Shown piece after piece: positions 43,501 to 53,760 of a stretch of DNA of 64,000 bases. The notes under the pieces were generated by a model that saw only the letters and a program-made list of their open reading frames with translations, had not been told where the DNA came from and did not search any database. Position numbers and translations under genes: made by a program. Source of the DNA: Variovorax gossypii (GTDB lineage Bacteria > Pseudomonadota > Gammaproteobacteria > Burkholderiales > Burkholderiaceae_C); the NCBI RefSeq assembly GCF_003965815.1, contig NZ_RXOE01000001.1:620001-684000 (forward strand), written 5' to 3'. How positions within the stretch are numbered: the first letter of the stretch is position 1; every line of letters starts with the position of its first letter.

Positions 43501-43516
43501 AAGCCTGATCAGGCTT
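43501..43516. terminator. Bidirectional terminator between convergent genes
   Basis: AAGCCTGATCAGGCTT is a perfect 16-base palindrome flanked by GAAAAG and TTTTC, in the 21-base gap between the acetyltransferase stop and the dehydratase stop. It has T-runs in both directions, so it can end both transcripts. Confidence 0.8.
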
Positions 43517-43517
43517 T

Positions 43518-44483
43518 TCAGGCCTTCGGCATCCCGTCGCTGCCGCTGCCGCACAGCACCACGGCGATCTTCTCGTCGTCGCGCCGCTCGAAGCAACGGT
43601 GGCTCACGGCCGCCAGCGCGGTGGCCGCGCCGAGCTCGATCGCCAGGCCGGCGTGCTGCCAGGCCGAGCGCGCCGAGTCCTCGATGACCTCCTCGTCGAC
43701 CAGCACGATCTCGTCGACGTACTTCTCGATCAGCTCGAAGTTCAAGGGTTCGGTCGAGCGCGCGGCCAGGATGGGCACGCGCGTCTTCACGTTCTCCAGC
43801 TTCACGATGCGGCCTTCCTTGCGGCAGGTGTACAGCGTGGGGCAGCCCGCTGCCTCGACGCCGATCACGCGGATCGACGGCTTGAGCAGCTTGGCCGCCT
43901 GCGCGATGCCCGCGAGCAGTCCGCCGCCGCCGATGGAAACCACCAGCGTCTCGACCTCGGGCCACTCGTCGATGATCTCCAGCGCAGTCGTGCCCTGCCC
44001 GATCACCACGTCGCGGTCGGCATACGGATGCAGCAGCGCGCCGCCATGTTCGGCCACGTTGGCGCCGGCTGCGTCCCAGCTCTGGTCCCAGAAGTCGCCG
44101 TGCACGGTGAGCTTGGCGCCGTGGCTTTCGATGCGGGCGCGGGTGATCGGCGTGCTGGTGTTCATCACGAACACGTTGGCCGGCAGGCCCAGCGTCTTGC
44201 CGACGTAGGCCACCGCCGCGCCGAAATTGCCGCCCGAGGCGGTCGCCAGCCCCTGGCGTCGCACTTCCTCTGGCAGGTTCAGCACGCGATTGAAGGCGCC
44301 TCGCGCCTTGAAGGAGCCTGTGACCTGCTGGCACTCGGCCTTGAAGCGCACCTGCGCCGCGCCGCCGGGCACCCACGGGTGGGCCTCCACCAGCGGCGTG
44401 CGGCGGATGTAGGGCTTCACGCGCTCATGCGCCGCGCGGTAGTCGTCGAGGCCGATGGGTTGCATCGCGTCTTGTCCGCTCAT
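43518..44483 (-). CDS. Threonine-dehydratase-like PLP enzyme (EutB-like possible)
   Basis: A 321-residue fold-type II PLP enzyme. The cofactor Lys is in VTGSFKARGAFN, with a SGGNFGAAV substrate loop and the phosphate-binding GGGGLLAGI. There is no C-terminal ACT domain, as in catabolic dehydratases. It deaminates a hydroxyl amino acid such as threonine or serine, or by context a hydroxyectoine-type intermediate. The ATG at 44483 overlaps the upstream deacylase stop by 4 bases; ATG at 44465 is possible. It is the last gene of the operon. Confidence 0.88.
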   Translation of the reverse strand: MSGQDAMQPIGLDDYRAAHERVKPYIRRTPLVEAHPWVPGGAAQVRFKAECQQVTGSFKARGAFNRVLNLPEEVRRQGLATASGGNFGAAVAYVGKTLGLPANVFVMNTSTPITRARIESHGAKLTVHGDFWDQSWDAAGANVAEHGGALLHPYADRDVVIGQGTTALEIIDEWPEVETLVVSIGGGGLLAGIAQAAKLLKPSIRVIGVEAAGCPTLYTCRKEGRIVKLENVKTRVPILAARSTEPLNFELIEKYVDEIVLVDEEVIEDSARSAWQHAGLAIELGAATALAAVSHRCFERRDDEKIAVVLCGSGSDGMPKA

Positions 44484-45493
44484 GCCTCGTCCTCGACCAG
44501 CACGCACAGGTTGTTGCCCTGCTTCACGACGCCGAAGGTGCGCTGCGAATACACCGTTCCGCCCTTGGCGAAGCGCACCTCGCGCGGCACCTGTGCCGGC
44601 TCGTGCAGCAGGTGCAGGTAGCCGGCCAGTTCGCCGGGCTTCACCGTGTCGCCCAGCTCGTGAAGCGGCTCGAAATAGCCGTCGCCCGGCGACAGCAGGT
44701 TGCCGCCGTTCGGCACGATGCGCACGCGACGGCTGGCCGGCGGCGCATCGGGCAGCGTGCCCGGCACCACGCCCAGCCGCGCCAGCACGCGCGACAGGCA
44801 TTCACGCGTGCGCTTCACGCCCTTGGGCGAAACGCTGCCGTTCTCGCCCATCTCGGCCGCAATCGCCGCCAGCCCGAGATGTGCCGCCGCGCCGCAGCTG
44901 GTGCGCGGGTCGCCCATGTTGTCGGTGATGACTGTGAACTTCGCGCCGAACCAGCGCGCCATGTCTTCCGCGCGCTCGCGCACTTCGGGCGCCAGCGTCG
45001 GCGTGACGACGACCTGCGCGCTCTCCTCGATGAAGAGCGAGCTACCGCCCGCGTGAAGGTCGACGTAGGCATCGCACTTCGGAAACAGCACGTCGTGGAT
45101 GAAAGCCGCGATCTGCTCCGTCGGCGTGCCGAAGGGGTTGCCCGGGAACACGCGCGCCAGGTTCTTGCCGTCGAGCGGGCTCACGCGCGAGGCCGCGCGC
45201 ATCGCCGGGGCGTTGGCCGCGGGCATCAGGATCAGGCAGCCCTTCACCTGCGAGGCGTCGAGCGTGCGGATCAGCTCGTTGATGACGATCGGGCCTTCGT
45301 ACTCGTCGCCGTGGATGGCGCCGGTGACCAGCACCGTCGGGCCGTCGCCGTTGCCAATGACCGCCAGGGGCAGCGCCACCGCGCCCCAGGCGTCGTCATG
45401 CCCCGAATACGGCAGCCATGCATGGCCGACCTGCTTGCCGGGTTTCGCCCAGTCGATGTCCGTGAAAACGGTGGAGAGACGCGGCTGGCTCAC
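44480..45493 (-). CDS. AstE/DoeB-like deacylase (succinylglutamate desuccinylase family)
   Basis: A 337-residue zinc amidohydrolase. Zinc motifs: [11 protein letters not shown] (HxxE) and [10 protein letters not shown] (second His). Known members cut N-acyl groups from amino acids, such as N-acetyl-diaminobutyrate (DoeB/EutE) and succinylglutamate. The start is a GTG at 45493 that overlaps the upstream stop by 4 bases; no ATG is available. A biotinyl-lipoyl-like C-terminal part ([23 protein letters not shown] region) is as in AstE-like proteins. With the dehydratase and importer it fits N-acyl amino acid catabolism. Confidence 0.88.
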   Translation of the reverse strand: MSQPRLSTVFTDIDWAKPGKQVGHAWLPYSGHDDAWGAVALPLAVIGNGDGPTVLVTGAIHGDEYEGPIVINELIRTLDASQVKGCLILMPAANAPAMRAASRVSPLDGKNLARVFPGNPFGTPTEQIAAFIHDVLFPKCDAYVDLHAGGSSLFIEESAQVVVTPTLAPEVRERAEDMARWFGAKFTVITDNMGDPRTSCGAAAHLGLAAIAAEMGENGSVSPKGVKRTRECLSRVLARLGVVPGTLPDAPPASRRVRIVPNGGNLLSPGDGYFEPLHELGDTVKPGELAGYLHLLHEPAQVPREVRFAKGGTVYSQRTFGVVKQGNNLCVLVEDEA

Positions 45494-46266
45494 TTCACTT
45501 CTTTCTGCTCGTCCTTGAACCACTTCAGGCGCAGCGCCGCGAGGCTGCCGTCGGCGGACTTGGCGTCGATGATCTTGTTCATCTCGGTCAGAAGCGCGGT
45601 CTCGCCGGGCTGCACGGCCATGTAGGCGGGGCTGATGCGGATCAGCGACTTCATCTCGATGCCCTTGGCCGGGTTCTCGTCGGCCACCTTCTGCGCGATG
45701 AAGTTGTTCTCGGCGAACAGCGGCGCCTGGCCCGACAGGAAGGCCGAGATGGTGGAGGCCGTGTCCTCAAGGCGGATCAGCTTGGCGCCGGGAGCGAGCT
45801 CGCTCAGCGACAGGTCGGGCGTGGAGCCCTTGGGCACCGCCACGGTCTGGCCCGCGAGGTCGGCCACCTTGGCGAACTTCGGCGTGCCCTTGCCGCCGTA
45901 CACGCCGAGGTACACGGCCGCATACGGCTTCGAGAAGGCGACCTGCTTGGCGCGCTCGGGCGAGCTGCCCAGCGCGGCGATCACCACGTCGACCTTGTTC
46001 GACAGCAGGTACGGAATGCGGTTGGCGCCGGTCACCTGCTGCAGCTCGAGCTTCACGCCCATGGCCTTGGCCACGTTCTCGGCCAGCTCCACGTCGAGGC
46101 CGGTGGGCTTGCCTGCCGAGTCGGTGAAGCCCCAGGGCGCGGCGTCGATGGTGGTGGCGATGCGGATAGCGCCCTTGGCCTTGATGTCGGCGAGCTTGTC
46201 GGCGTGCGCGAGCAGAGGTGCTGCGCAGACCAGCGCGGCGGCGAACAGGGTTTTGAGTTTGAACAT
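45490..46266 (-). CDS. ABC transporter periplasmic amino-acid-binding protein
   Basis: A 258-residue family-3 binding protein. The signal peptide [22 protein letters not shown] precedes [27 protein letters not shown]. Canonical [16 protein letters not shown] and [23 protein letters not shown] are present. It probably binds a polar amino-acid-like solute for the two permeases encoded upstream. AAGGAG-type site before the ATG. Confidence 0.93.
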   Translation of the reverse strand: MFKLKTLFAAALVCAAPLLAHADKLADIKAKGAIRIATTIDAAPWGFTDSAGKPTGLDVELAENVAKAMGVKLELQQVTGANRIPYLLSNKVDVVIAALGSSPERAKQVAFSKPYAAVYLGVYGGKGTPKFAKVADLAGQTVAVPKGSTPDLSLSELAPGAKLIRLEDTASTISAFLSGQAPLFAENNFIAQKVADENPAKGIEMKSLIRISPAYMAVQPGETALLTEMNKIIDAKSADGSLAALRLKWFKDEQKEVK

Positions 46267-46313
46267 GGAAGCTCCTTGAGACGAAGGGACGACGAAGGGA
46301 GAAAAATGAAGAA

Positions 46314-47022
<709 letters not shown>

Positions 47023-47042
<20 letters not shown>

Positions 47043-47679
47043 TCATGCGTCCTTCCAGATTGAGTGCCAGGCGAGCCAGCGGATAGCAGATGGCGAAGTA
47101 GCACAGGGCCACGCCGCAGAAGACAGGCAGGTGCGCCAGCGTCGAGCCCGCCACGATCTGGCCCGAACGCGTGAGTTCGACCAGCCCGACGAGCGCGGCG
47201 AGCGAGGTGTTCTTGATGAGCTGGACCAGGTAGCTCACCGTGGGCCCCAGCGCCACGCGGAAGGCCTGCGGCCACACCACGTGCCGCATGACGTGCCAGC
47301 GGCGCAGTCCCACGCAGGAGGCGGCCTCCCACTGCCCCTTGGGCACCGATTCGATCGCGCCGCGCCAGATGTCGCCGAGGAAGGCGCCCGCCGACAGCGA
47401 GAACGCGGCGGCAGCGGCCGTGAAGGCCTTGATCTCGATGCCCAGCAGCATCGGCACGCCGAAGTACAGGAGAAACAGCACCCCGAGCAGCGGCGTACCC
47501 TGCACCAGCTCGACGTAGACGCGCGCCAGCACGCGCAGCCAGGTCAGCTGCGAGGTGCGCGCCACCGCCACGCCGAGGCCGATGACGGCACCGATGGCGA
47601 AGGCCGTGACGGCGAGCGCGGCCGTCCAGCGGATGGCGCCGAGGATCAGCCAGAGGTCTGCAATGGAAAGTCCGCGCAT
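47023..47679 (-). CDS. ABC transporter permease, amino acid type (second permease)
   Basis: A 218-residue HisM-like permease with the EAA motif region [30 protein letters not shown] and several membrane segments. It starts 1 base after the stop of the first permease gene. Confidence 0.93.
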
Positions 47680-47680
47680 C

Positions 47681-48349
47681 TCAGTTGCCCTCCTTGCCGA
47701 ACAGCCTGCGCTGCACGAAGCCCAGCAGCACGCGCAGCGCCTGCACCGTGACGAAGTACATCGCGCAGATCACCACGTACACCTCGAAGCTGCGGAAGGT
47801 GCGCGAGTCGATGAAGCTGCCGGCATGGAAGATGTCTTCCACGCCGATCTGCGAGATGAGGCTGGTGCCGATGAGCGTGAGCACCATCTGGCTGGCCAGA
47901 GACGGAAACACATTGCGCAGCGCGGGCACGAACAGCACGTGCACCAGCACCTGGCGCGGGCGCAGCCCGAGCGCGGCGCCGGCTTCCGAAAGACCGCGCG
48001 GCACCGACATCAACCCCGAGCGGAACACCTCGACCATGTACGCGCCGCAGTACAGCGCGAGCGAGACCACGCCGGCCACGGGAGCCTCCAGCCGGATGCC
48101 CAGGTTGGGCAGGCCGAAGTAGATGAGGAAGAGCTGCACCAATGCCGGCGTGTTGCGGAAGAACTCCACGTACACCCGCGTCACGCCGCGCAAGGGCTTG
48201 TTGCCGTAGACCAGCGCCAGCGAGCCCGCCACGCCGATCGCCATGCCCAGCACGATGCTCGATGCGGCATAGCCCAGCGTGTGCAGCAGGCCTTCGGCCA
48301 GTTGCCCGGCATAGGGCGCGAGCGCCTCGAACTGGAACTGGTAGGCCAT
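47681..48349 (-). CDS. ABC transporter permease, amino acid type (first permease)
   Basis: A 222-residue HisM-like permease with [31 protein letters not shown] as EAA loop. It pairs with the next permease as a heterodimer. It starts 3 bases after the RidA-family gene stop. Confidence 0.93.
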   Translation of the reverse strand: MAYQFQFEALAPYAGQLAEGLLHTLGYAASSIVLGMAIGVAGSLALVYGNKPLRGVTRVYVEFFRNTPALVQLFLIYFGLPNLGIRLEAPVAGVVSLALYCGAYMVEVFRSGLMSVPRGLSEAGAALGLRPRQVLVHVLFVPALRNVFPSLASQMVLTLIGTSLISQIGVEDIFHAGSFIDSRTFRSFEVYVVICAMYFVTVQALRVLLGFVQRRLFGKEGN

Positions 48350-48352
48350 CGC

Positions 48353-48853
48353 TCAGTCCACTTCCAGGATGGCCTCGACCTCGACGGTCTGGTGCCCCGG
48401 CAGCGAACCCGCGCCGATGGCCGAGCGCGCGCCCCGCCCCACTTCGTCGCCGAACACCTCGACGAACAGGTCCGAGCAGCCGTTGATGACCTTCGGGTGC
48501 TGCGCGAAACCGGGCGCGCCGTTCACGAAGGCCAGCAGCTTCACCACGCTGCGCACGCGCCGCAGGTCGCCCAGCGCCGACTTGGCCACGGCCAGCAGGT
48601 TCAGGCCGGTCAGGCGGGCGTGCTCGTAGGCAGCCTCGACACTCACTTCCTCTCCGACGCGACCCACGTGCAGGCGGCCATCGGCTTCGAGAGGACCCTG
48701 CCCCGAGAGATACAGCAAGGGGCCGCTGCGGCGCCAAGGCACGAAGTTGGCGACGGGCGCCGGCGGCGGCGGGAGCTTCAGGCCGAGCGCGGCAAGCCGT
48801 TCTTCGGGGCCGGGGCCCGTGGCGGCCGTTGCCGTGTTGGAATCCAGGGTCAT
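48353..48853 (-). CDS. RidA-family protein (YjgF-like)
   Basis: A 166-residue protein. LYLSGQGPLEADGRLHVGRVG, the SALGDLRRVRSVVKLLAFVN segment and ARSAIGAGSLPGHQTVEVEAILEV follow the RidA/YjgF layout; the Arg that contacts the imine (ARSAIG) is retained. A short N-terminal extension, about 40 residues, precedes the domain. Known role: hydrolysis of enamine/imine released by PLP dehydratases; the same operon encodes such a dehydratase. First gene of the operon. Confidence 0.88.
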   Translation of the reverse strand: MTLDSNTATAATGPGPEERLAALGLKLPPPPAPVANFVPWRRSGPLLYLSGQGPLEADGRLHVGRVGEEVSVEAAYEHARLTGLNLLAVAKSALGDLRRVRSVVKLLAFVNGAPGFAQHPKVINGCSDLFVEVFGDEVGRGARSAIGAGSLPGHQTVEVEAILEVD

Positions 48854-48927
48854 TGAGAACACATCACCGTTGCGCAGCGAGGGGCGGCGCCCGGTCAACC
48901 TTTCGACGAAAATCAACGGATTCGGAA

Positions 48928-48945
48928 GGATTGGTCAACCAATCC
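48928..48945. promoter_or_regulatory. GntR operator O1 (8-2-8 inverted repeat)
   Basis: GGATTGGT-CA-ACCAATCC is an exact 8-2-8 inverted repeat, of the TGGTxxACCA type bound by FadR/FCD-class GntR proteins. It is 75 bases upstream of the RidA-family gene, in the spacer to the divergent GntR gene. Confidence 0.75.
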
Positions 48946-48978
48946 AAGACCACGCAGAACAGGCTTATGTGACTGCGT

Positions 48979-48990
48979 AATGAATTCATT
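48979..48990. promoter_or_regulatory. 12-bp perfect palindrome in the divergent spacer
   Basis: AATGAATTCATT lies between the two GntR-type operators, in an AT-rich stretch that could hold the core promoters of both divergent units. Its role is unknown. Confidence 0.4.
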
Positions 48991-49008
48991 CTAAGATTGT
49001 TAATTGAG

Positions 49009-49021
49009 ATTGGTCAACCAT
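49009..49021. promoter_or_regulatory. GntR operator O2 overlapping the regulator leader
   Basis: ATTGGTCAACCAT repeats the core TTGGTCAACCA of O1, 80 bases away. It ends 19 bases before the ATG of the GntR gene, where binding would block its transcription or translation, suggesting autoregulation. Confidence 0.7.
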
Positions 49022-49040
49022 TTTGGCGAGCTATCCAACC

Positions 49041-49811
49041 ATGAATGCAAAGCCCGTGCCGCAGCCGCTCCAGCCGCTGATCGAGGTCACGGATCTCTCG
49101 GGCCGCATCGCCGCGCAGGACAAGGCGACCGCCTCCAAGGTCTACCGGGCCATCCTCCAGTCGATCCGCGACGGCGTGCTCAAGCCCGGCGACAAGCTGC
49201 CAAACGAGCGTGACCTGTCGGAGCAGTTCAAGACATCGCGCAGCACCGTGCGCCATGCGCTGGCCATGATGAGCGCGCAGGGCCTGCTGGAGCGCAAGGT
49301 CGGCAGCGGCACCTTCCTCGCCGAAGGGCTGATGCAGCTGCTGAGCGAGTCCGACCTGCCCGTGGCCGCGCACCACCGCGACGTGCCGACCTACACCGAG
49401 ATCCTCGAGGGCCGGCTGCTGTTCGAGCCGGCCATGATGGCGCTGTCGGCCCAGCGCGCCGACGCCGAAGACTTCGCCCTCATGCGCCACCACCTCGCCG
49501 TGGTGCGCGACGCCGACCAGTGGCTGCAGTTCAAGGAAGGCATCTACGGCGTGCACCAGGCAATCTTCCGCGCCACCCGCAACCGCTTCCTGATGCAGGT
49601 GTTCGATGCCGTGGTGGCAGACCGCCGCGCCGTGCAGTACGACGGCCGCTCCAACCTCAACGGCCCCGTCGGCGCCGTGGTGCGCGAGCAGACGCTGCGC
49701 GAGCTCACCGCCATCGTCGATGCGCTGGAGGCGCGCGACGCCAAGGCCGCCACCAGCCTGGCCGATGCGTACTTCACGCGCATCCTGGCCTCGCTGAGCG
49801 TGTACGGCTAG
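49041..49811 (+). CDS. GntR-family regulator (FadR/FCD type)
   Basis: A 256-residue regulator. A GntR winged helix (VYRAILQSIRDGVLKPGDKLPNERDLSEQFKTSRSTVRHALAMM) is followed by an FCD effector domain with metal-type residues (EGRLLFEPAMMALSA, GIYGVHQAIFRATRN, EHxxIxxA-like region). The ATG at 49041 is chosen; a TTG at 49023 inside O2 is less likely. Divergent from the RidA/ABC/deacylase/dehydratase operon and expected to repress it until an inducer binds. Confidence 0.9.
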   Translation: MNAKPVPQPLQPLIEVTDLSGRIAAQDKATASKVYRAILQSIRDGVLKPGDKLPNERDLSEQFKTSRSTVRHALAMMSAQGLLERKVGSGTFLAEGLMQLLSESDLPVAAHHRDVPTYTEILEGRLLFEPAMMALSAQRADAEDFALMRHHLAVVRDADQWLQFKEGIYGVHQAIFRATRNRFLMQVFDAVVADRRAVQYDGRSNLNGPVGAVVREQTLRELTAIVDALEARDAKAATSLADAYFTRILASLSVYG

Positions 49812-49838
49812 AAGAGAAGATCTGGAAGCGCCGCACCG

Positions 49839-50882
49839 ATGATCCGGGCCATTCTTCGTTTCCTGGGCCGCTTCGCGCTGACGCTGGCCGTGCTGCTGAG
49901 CTCCCTGTGGGCCTGCCTCGCGCTCTGGTACCAGTTCCCCGGGTCGGTGGCCGTGAAGGCCGGCGCGGGCGTGCTGTGGGCCGCCTTCGGCCTTGCGGCC
50001 CTCGCGCTGCTGTGGCGCGGGAGGCTCGCGCGCGCCCTGCTCTCCTATGTGGTCGGCTTCGCGCTGCTGCTCGGCTGGTGGAGCACCGTCCTGCCGTCGC
50101 AGAACCGCGTGTGGGCCGACGACGTGTCGCGCCAGCTGCACGCCCATATCGACGGCAGCATCGTCACGCTGGACAACGTGCGCAACTTCGAATGGCGCAG
50201 CGACACCGACTACACCCAGCGCTGGGAAACGCGGCAGTACGACCTCGACCGCCTGCGCTCGGTCGACGTGTCGCTCTCGTACTGGACCGGCCCAGCCATC
50301 GCGCACACGCTGGTGTCCTTCGGCTTCGACGACGGCCAGTTCGTCACCTTCTCCATCGAGATCCGCAAGGAGCGCGGCGAGAGCTTCTCGTCGGTGGGCG
50401 GCTTCTTCAAGCAGTTCGAGACCAGCCTGATCGCGGCCGACGAGCACGACATCCTGCGCGTGCGCACCAACGTGCGCGGGGAAGACGTCTACATGTACCG
50501 CGTGCGCCTGCCGCAGCCCGAGATGCGCTCGCTGTTCCTCGCCTACCTGGGCGAAGGCGCGGCGCTGGTGCGCGAGCCGAGCTTCTACAACACGCTCACC
50601 GCCAACTGCACCACCATCGTGTACGCGCTGGCCAAGCGCATCGTGCCCGGCCTGCCGATGGACTGGCGGCTGCTCGCCTCGGGCTACCTGCCCGACTATC
50701 TGTTCGACGTGGGCGGCCTCACGCCCGGCTACAGCATGGAAGCGCTGCGCGCCGCGGGCCGCATTACCGACCGCGCCATCGCCACCGACAAGGCGGCTCC
50801 CGGCACGAACTTCCCGAAGGCGATCCGGCAGGGCCTGCCGGGCGTCGAGGCAACAACCCAGGCACCCACGGCGGCAAAGTGA
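49839..50882 (+). CDS. DUF4105-containing membrane protein
   Basis: A 347-residue protein with three N-terminal hydrophobic segments (about 4-24, 38-58, 65-85). A large periplasmic domain follows, with SYWTGPAIAHTLVSFGFDDGQFVTFSIEIRKERGESFS and the conserved TANCTTIVYAL segment (Cys about 257). This pattern fits the Lnb N-terminal periplasmic/DUF4105 family, which has a catalytic-looking Cys/His. Role unclear; envelope lipid or peptidoglycan handling is possible. Stop and next start overlap (TGATG). Confidence 0.8.
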   Translation: MIRAILRFLGRFALTLAVLLSSLWACLALWYQFPGSVAVKAGAGVLWAAFGLAALALLWRGRLARALLSYVVGFALLLGWWSTVLPSQNRVWADDVSRQLHAHIDGSIVTLDNVRNFEWRSDTDYTQRWETRQYDLDRLRSVDVSLSYWTGPAIAHTLVSFGFDDGQFVTFSIEIRKERGESFSSVGGFFKQFETSLIAADEHDILRVRTNVRGEDVYMYRVRLPQPEMRSLFLAYLGEGAALVREPSFYNTLTANCTTIVYALAKRIVPGLPMDWRLLASGYLPDYLFDVGGLTPGYSMEALRAAGRITDRAIATDKAAPGTNFPKAIRQGLPGVEATTQAPTAAK

Positions 50883-52840
50883 TGCGCGCGCGTCTTCTCG
50901 TTTCCCTCTCCTCGCTGCTGTGCGCAGCCGCGCTGTTGGCCGGCTGCGCGGGCGTGAAGGTCGGCTCGATCTCGCCGGCCGAATACCTCGCGCAGCGCCG
51001 CGGCGACGTGCTCACCACCGGCCGGCTCAGCACTTCGGCCGAAGAAGTTCTGCGCGTGATCGGCTCCGACGCCGACCTGTGCCGCAAGGACGGCCAGGCC
51101 TGCCGCAACGCACTGGCCGACTCCTCGGGCCTGAGCGACGAGCAGCGGCTCTCCGCGCTGTCGGAGGTCTGGCTGCAGGTGGCGCTGGCGGCGGAGAAAG
51201 GCGGCACCGCCACGGATGCCACCGCCATCGAAGCCTGGTTCGAGACGGCGCGCCATGCCTACGCCTACCTGTTCTTCACCGCCCGCAAGCCGCGTGACCG
51301 CGCCTTCGAGGACCGGCAGACGCAGGTGCGCGACTACTACAACTACGCGGTGCAGCAGGCCATCACCGGCCTGTACCACGGCATCCGGCGCAACGGCTCG
51401 CGCAGCGCCGCGCAGCCCGAAGTGCCGAAGATCGGCGATTGGCGCATCGAGACCGACGTCTCGGGCCTGCGCCTGCCGGCCGACACGCCCCTGCCCGACG
51501 AGCTGATCCCCGCCGCCTCGCTGACCTTCTCGGGCCTGCGCAACACCTACCGGCGGGACGGCTTCGGCGCCGAGCTGGTGGCGGCCGACAACAAGCGCAC
51601 GGACGACGAGGCGCCGCGGATCGTTCCCTCTGGCCCCGCCGATCAGGCCGGCAGGAACCCGCCCCGGCCGCCCTATCGCGAGATGCCCTTTCCCGCAGTC
51701 ACCGCCCTGCTGCTGTTCGACGGCACCAGCCTCGCCGAGGTGCTGGGCACGCGCACGCTGCGCATCGCGGCCTACGACCCGTACCGCACGGCCAACGTGC
51801 AGCTCGCCGGCCAGGAAGTGCCGCTGGCAGCCAACTTCACATCCGGCTACGGCCTGTGGCTCGCGCGCTCCGACTTCGCGCTGCAGGCCCTGCGCAGCCT
51901 CTTCGGCGGGCGCGACGGGCTCACCGAGCCGCGCATCTACCTGATGCAGCCCTACGACCCGAACCGCCGCACGGTCATCATGCTGCACGGCCTGGCGAGC
52001 AGCCCCGAGGCGTGGATCAACGTGGCCAACGAGGTGCTGGGAGACGAGACGCTGCGCCGCCGCTACCAGATCTGGCAGGTCTACTACCCGACCAACGCGC
52101 CGCTGCCGATCAACAACTTCGCGATCCGCGAGGCCGTCACGCAGACGCTGACGCACTTCGATCCCACGGGCAAGGCCCCCGCCTCGAACAACATCACGCT
52201 GATTGGCCACAGCATGGGCGGCGTGCTGTCGCGGCTGATGGTTTCGTCGTCGGAAGACAAGCTCTGGGACGCGCTGCTCGCCAGCTACCCGATGCAGGGC
52301 GCGCAGCAGCGGCGCATGGAGGAAAAGCTCGCGCCCTACCTGCGCTTCGAGCCGCTGCCGCAGGTGAGCGACGCGATCTTCATCGCCTCGCCGCACCGCG
52401 GCACCGACTTCGCCAACAACCGCATCTCGCGCTGGGTGGCCAACCTCATCACGCTGCCGGTGGCGATGCTCGGGCAGCTGAGCGACATCTCGCGCGAGCT
52501 GGTCCGCATCGCGCCCACGCGCCAGGACCAGGGCACGCTGCGCATTCCCAACAGCATCGACAACCTGAGCGACCGCGACCCGTTCGTGCGGCTGTCGTCG
52601 GGGCTGCCGATGAATCCGCGCGTGCGCTTCCACTCGATCATCGGCAATGACACGCCCGGCGTAGCGCAGGCGCTGTCGAGCGACGGCATCGTGCCCTATG
52701 CCAGCGCGCACCTGGACGGCGCGGCGTCGGAGCTGGTGATTCCATCCGCGCACAGCGTGCAGGAGAACCCGCTGGCCATCCTGGAGATACGGCGCATCCT
52801 CAGGGAACAGCTGCGCGCCGAGCCCGGGCCCGCGCGCTGA
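50882..52840 (+). CDS. Lipoprotein with alpha/beta-hydrolase (PGAP1/lipase-like) domain
   Basis: A 652-residue protein with signal peptide and lipobox LLAGC (Cys about 22). The N-terminal half (to about 340) is a long helical/mixed region. The C-terminal hydrolase half has VIMLHGLASSPEAWINVANEV (oxyanion), nucleophile GHSMGG (Ser444), LIASPHRGTDFANN, acid SSDGIVPYAS and His in SAHSVQ. Likely an outer-membrane or periplasmic esterase/lipase. Translationally coupled with the DUF4105 protein, so they probably act together on an envelope substrate. Confidence 0.82.
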   Translation: MRARLLVSLSSLLCAAALLAGCAGVKVGSISPAEYLAQRRGDVLTTGRLSTSAEEVLRVIGSDADLCRKDGQACRNALADSSGLSDEQRLSALSEVWLQVALAAEKGGTATDATAIEAWFETARHAYAYLFFTARKPRDRAFEDRQTQVRDYYNYAVQQAITGLYHGIRRNGSRSAAQPEVPKIGDWRIETDVSGLRLPADTPLPDELIPAASLTFSGLRNTYRRDGFGAELVAADNKRTDDEAPRIVPSGPADQAGRNPPRPPYREMPFPAVTALLLFDGTSLAEVLGTRTLRIAAYDPYRTANVQLAGQEVPLAANFTSGYGLWLARSDFALQALRSLFGGRDGLTEPRIYLMQPYDPNRRTVIMLHGLASSPEAWINVANEVLGDETLRRRYQIWQVYYPTNAPLPINNFAIREAVTQTLTHFDPTGKAPASNNITLIGHSMGGVLSRLMVSSSEDKLWDALLASYPMQGAQQRRMEEKLAPYLRFEPLPQVSDAIFIASPHRGTDFANNRISRWVANLITLPVAMLGQLSDISRELVRIAPTRQDQGTLRIPNSIDNLSDRDPFVRLSSGLPMNPRVRFHSIIGNDTPGVAQALSSDGIVPYASAHLDGAASELVIPSAHSVQENPLAILEIRRILREQLRAEPGPAR

Positions 52841-52855
52841 CAGCAAGCTGATTGC

Positions 52856-52885
52856 GCGCGGATGTGAAGCAGAACACATCCGCGC
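52856..52885. terminator. 11-bp perfect hairpin after the lipoprotein hydrolase gene
   Basis: GCGCGGATGTG at 52856-52866 and CACATCCGCGC at 52875-52885 pair exactly over 11 bases with loop AAGCAGAA. It lies 15 bases after the stop. No T-run follows, so it is a weak intrinsic terminator, a protective 3' hairpin or a regulator site for the next gene. Confidence 0.5.
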
Positions 52886-52996
52886 CTCGAAACAGGCTGC
52901 GCGCGGCGATCGCAATTAATACGATTGGCTTCGCTTTGATCGGTGCGTGCACCGGCTCCCCGATTGCCACCTGCATCGAAGCACCCTTGCTTCAAG

Positions 52997-53599
52997 ATGC
53001 CCACCTCTCTTTACTTCGAAAACCCCGCCGCGCACAGGCCGCTGCCACCCGAACTCCATCTGGTGGCGGAACACGACGAACCCGATGCGCGCGCAACCAG
53101 CGCAGCTGCCGTCGCGAGCGCGTTGTGCCATCTGTTCACGAAGGCCAGCGAGCCTGAGCTCGCGTCGCTGCTGCGCTCCATCGAACAGGGCAATGCATCG
53201 GCAGCCGCGCGGCTGGCGCACGAGATCCTCAGGCCCATCGCCTTTCCCGCGCAGGCGACGGCTGCAGCACCCGCCACGGTGGATGCCGACGTCGAGGCCA
53301 TGCAGCACTTCGCGCCGGCGGAAGCCAACGCACTGCTGTCCGCGCGCGAGCTCAAGGTGCTGTGGCTCATCTCGCGCGGCTGGAGCAACCGCGAGATCGC
53401 CGAGGCCACGCACCGCTCCATCAACACCATCGAGGCGCAGCTCAAGAGCCTGTACCGCAAGCTGGGCGTGAAGTCGCGCACCCAGGCGATCCGCGAGGCG
53501 ATGAAGCACGGCTTGCTGAACTGGCGCCCGAACGGCGGCGCACCGCAGGCGACAGCGATGAACGACGCGGAAGCAGGCCCCATCGGCCTGCGGGCTTGA
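52997..53599 (+). CDS. LuxR-type transcription regulator
   Basis: A 200-residue protein. The C-terminal LuxR helix-turn-helix is clear: LLSARELKVLWLISRGWSNREIAEATHRSINTIEAQLKSLYRKLGVKSRTQAI. The N-terminal 110 residues are Ala-rich and helical without a recognised receiver or ligand domain. The ATG at 52997 follows CTTCAAG; the earlier start at 52943 is also open. Target unknown. Confidence 0.78.
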   Translation: MPTSLYFENPAAHRPLPPELHLVAEHDEPDARATSAAAVASALCHLFTKASEPELASLLRSIEQGNASAAARLAHEILRPIAFPAQATAAAPATVDADVEAMQHFAPAEANALLSARELKVLWLISRGWSNREIAEATHRSINTIEAQLKSLYRKLGVKSRTQAIREAMKHGLLNWRPNGGAPQATAMNDAEAGPIGLRA

Positions 53600-53760
53600 G
53601 AGCCTGAGGGCTTCGCCTCGCGCTAAGATGCGGCCCGCGGTTGCAAGCCGCGCCCGGGCCCGCGGGAAGGGTTGAACCCACTTGCCTTCATTTGACGATC
53701 CACACGCCTTTTGTGCAGCCGGATTTGCGGGTCATCGGCGTCTGATGCACGGAGGTTCAC

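Noticed and set aside
41063..43687. Long open frame in another plus-strand frame over the CoA-ligase/GNAT gene
   Set aside because: Arg/Ala/Gly-rich shadow of the real 900-residue gene; no recognisable domains.
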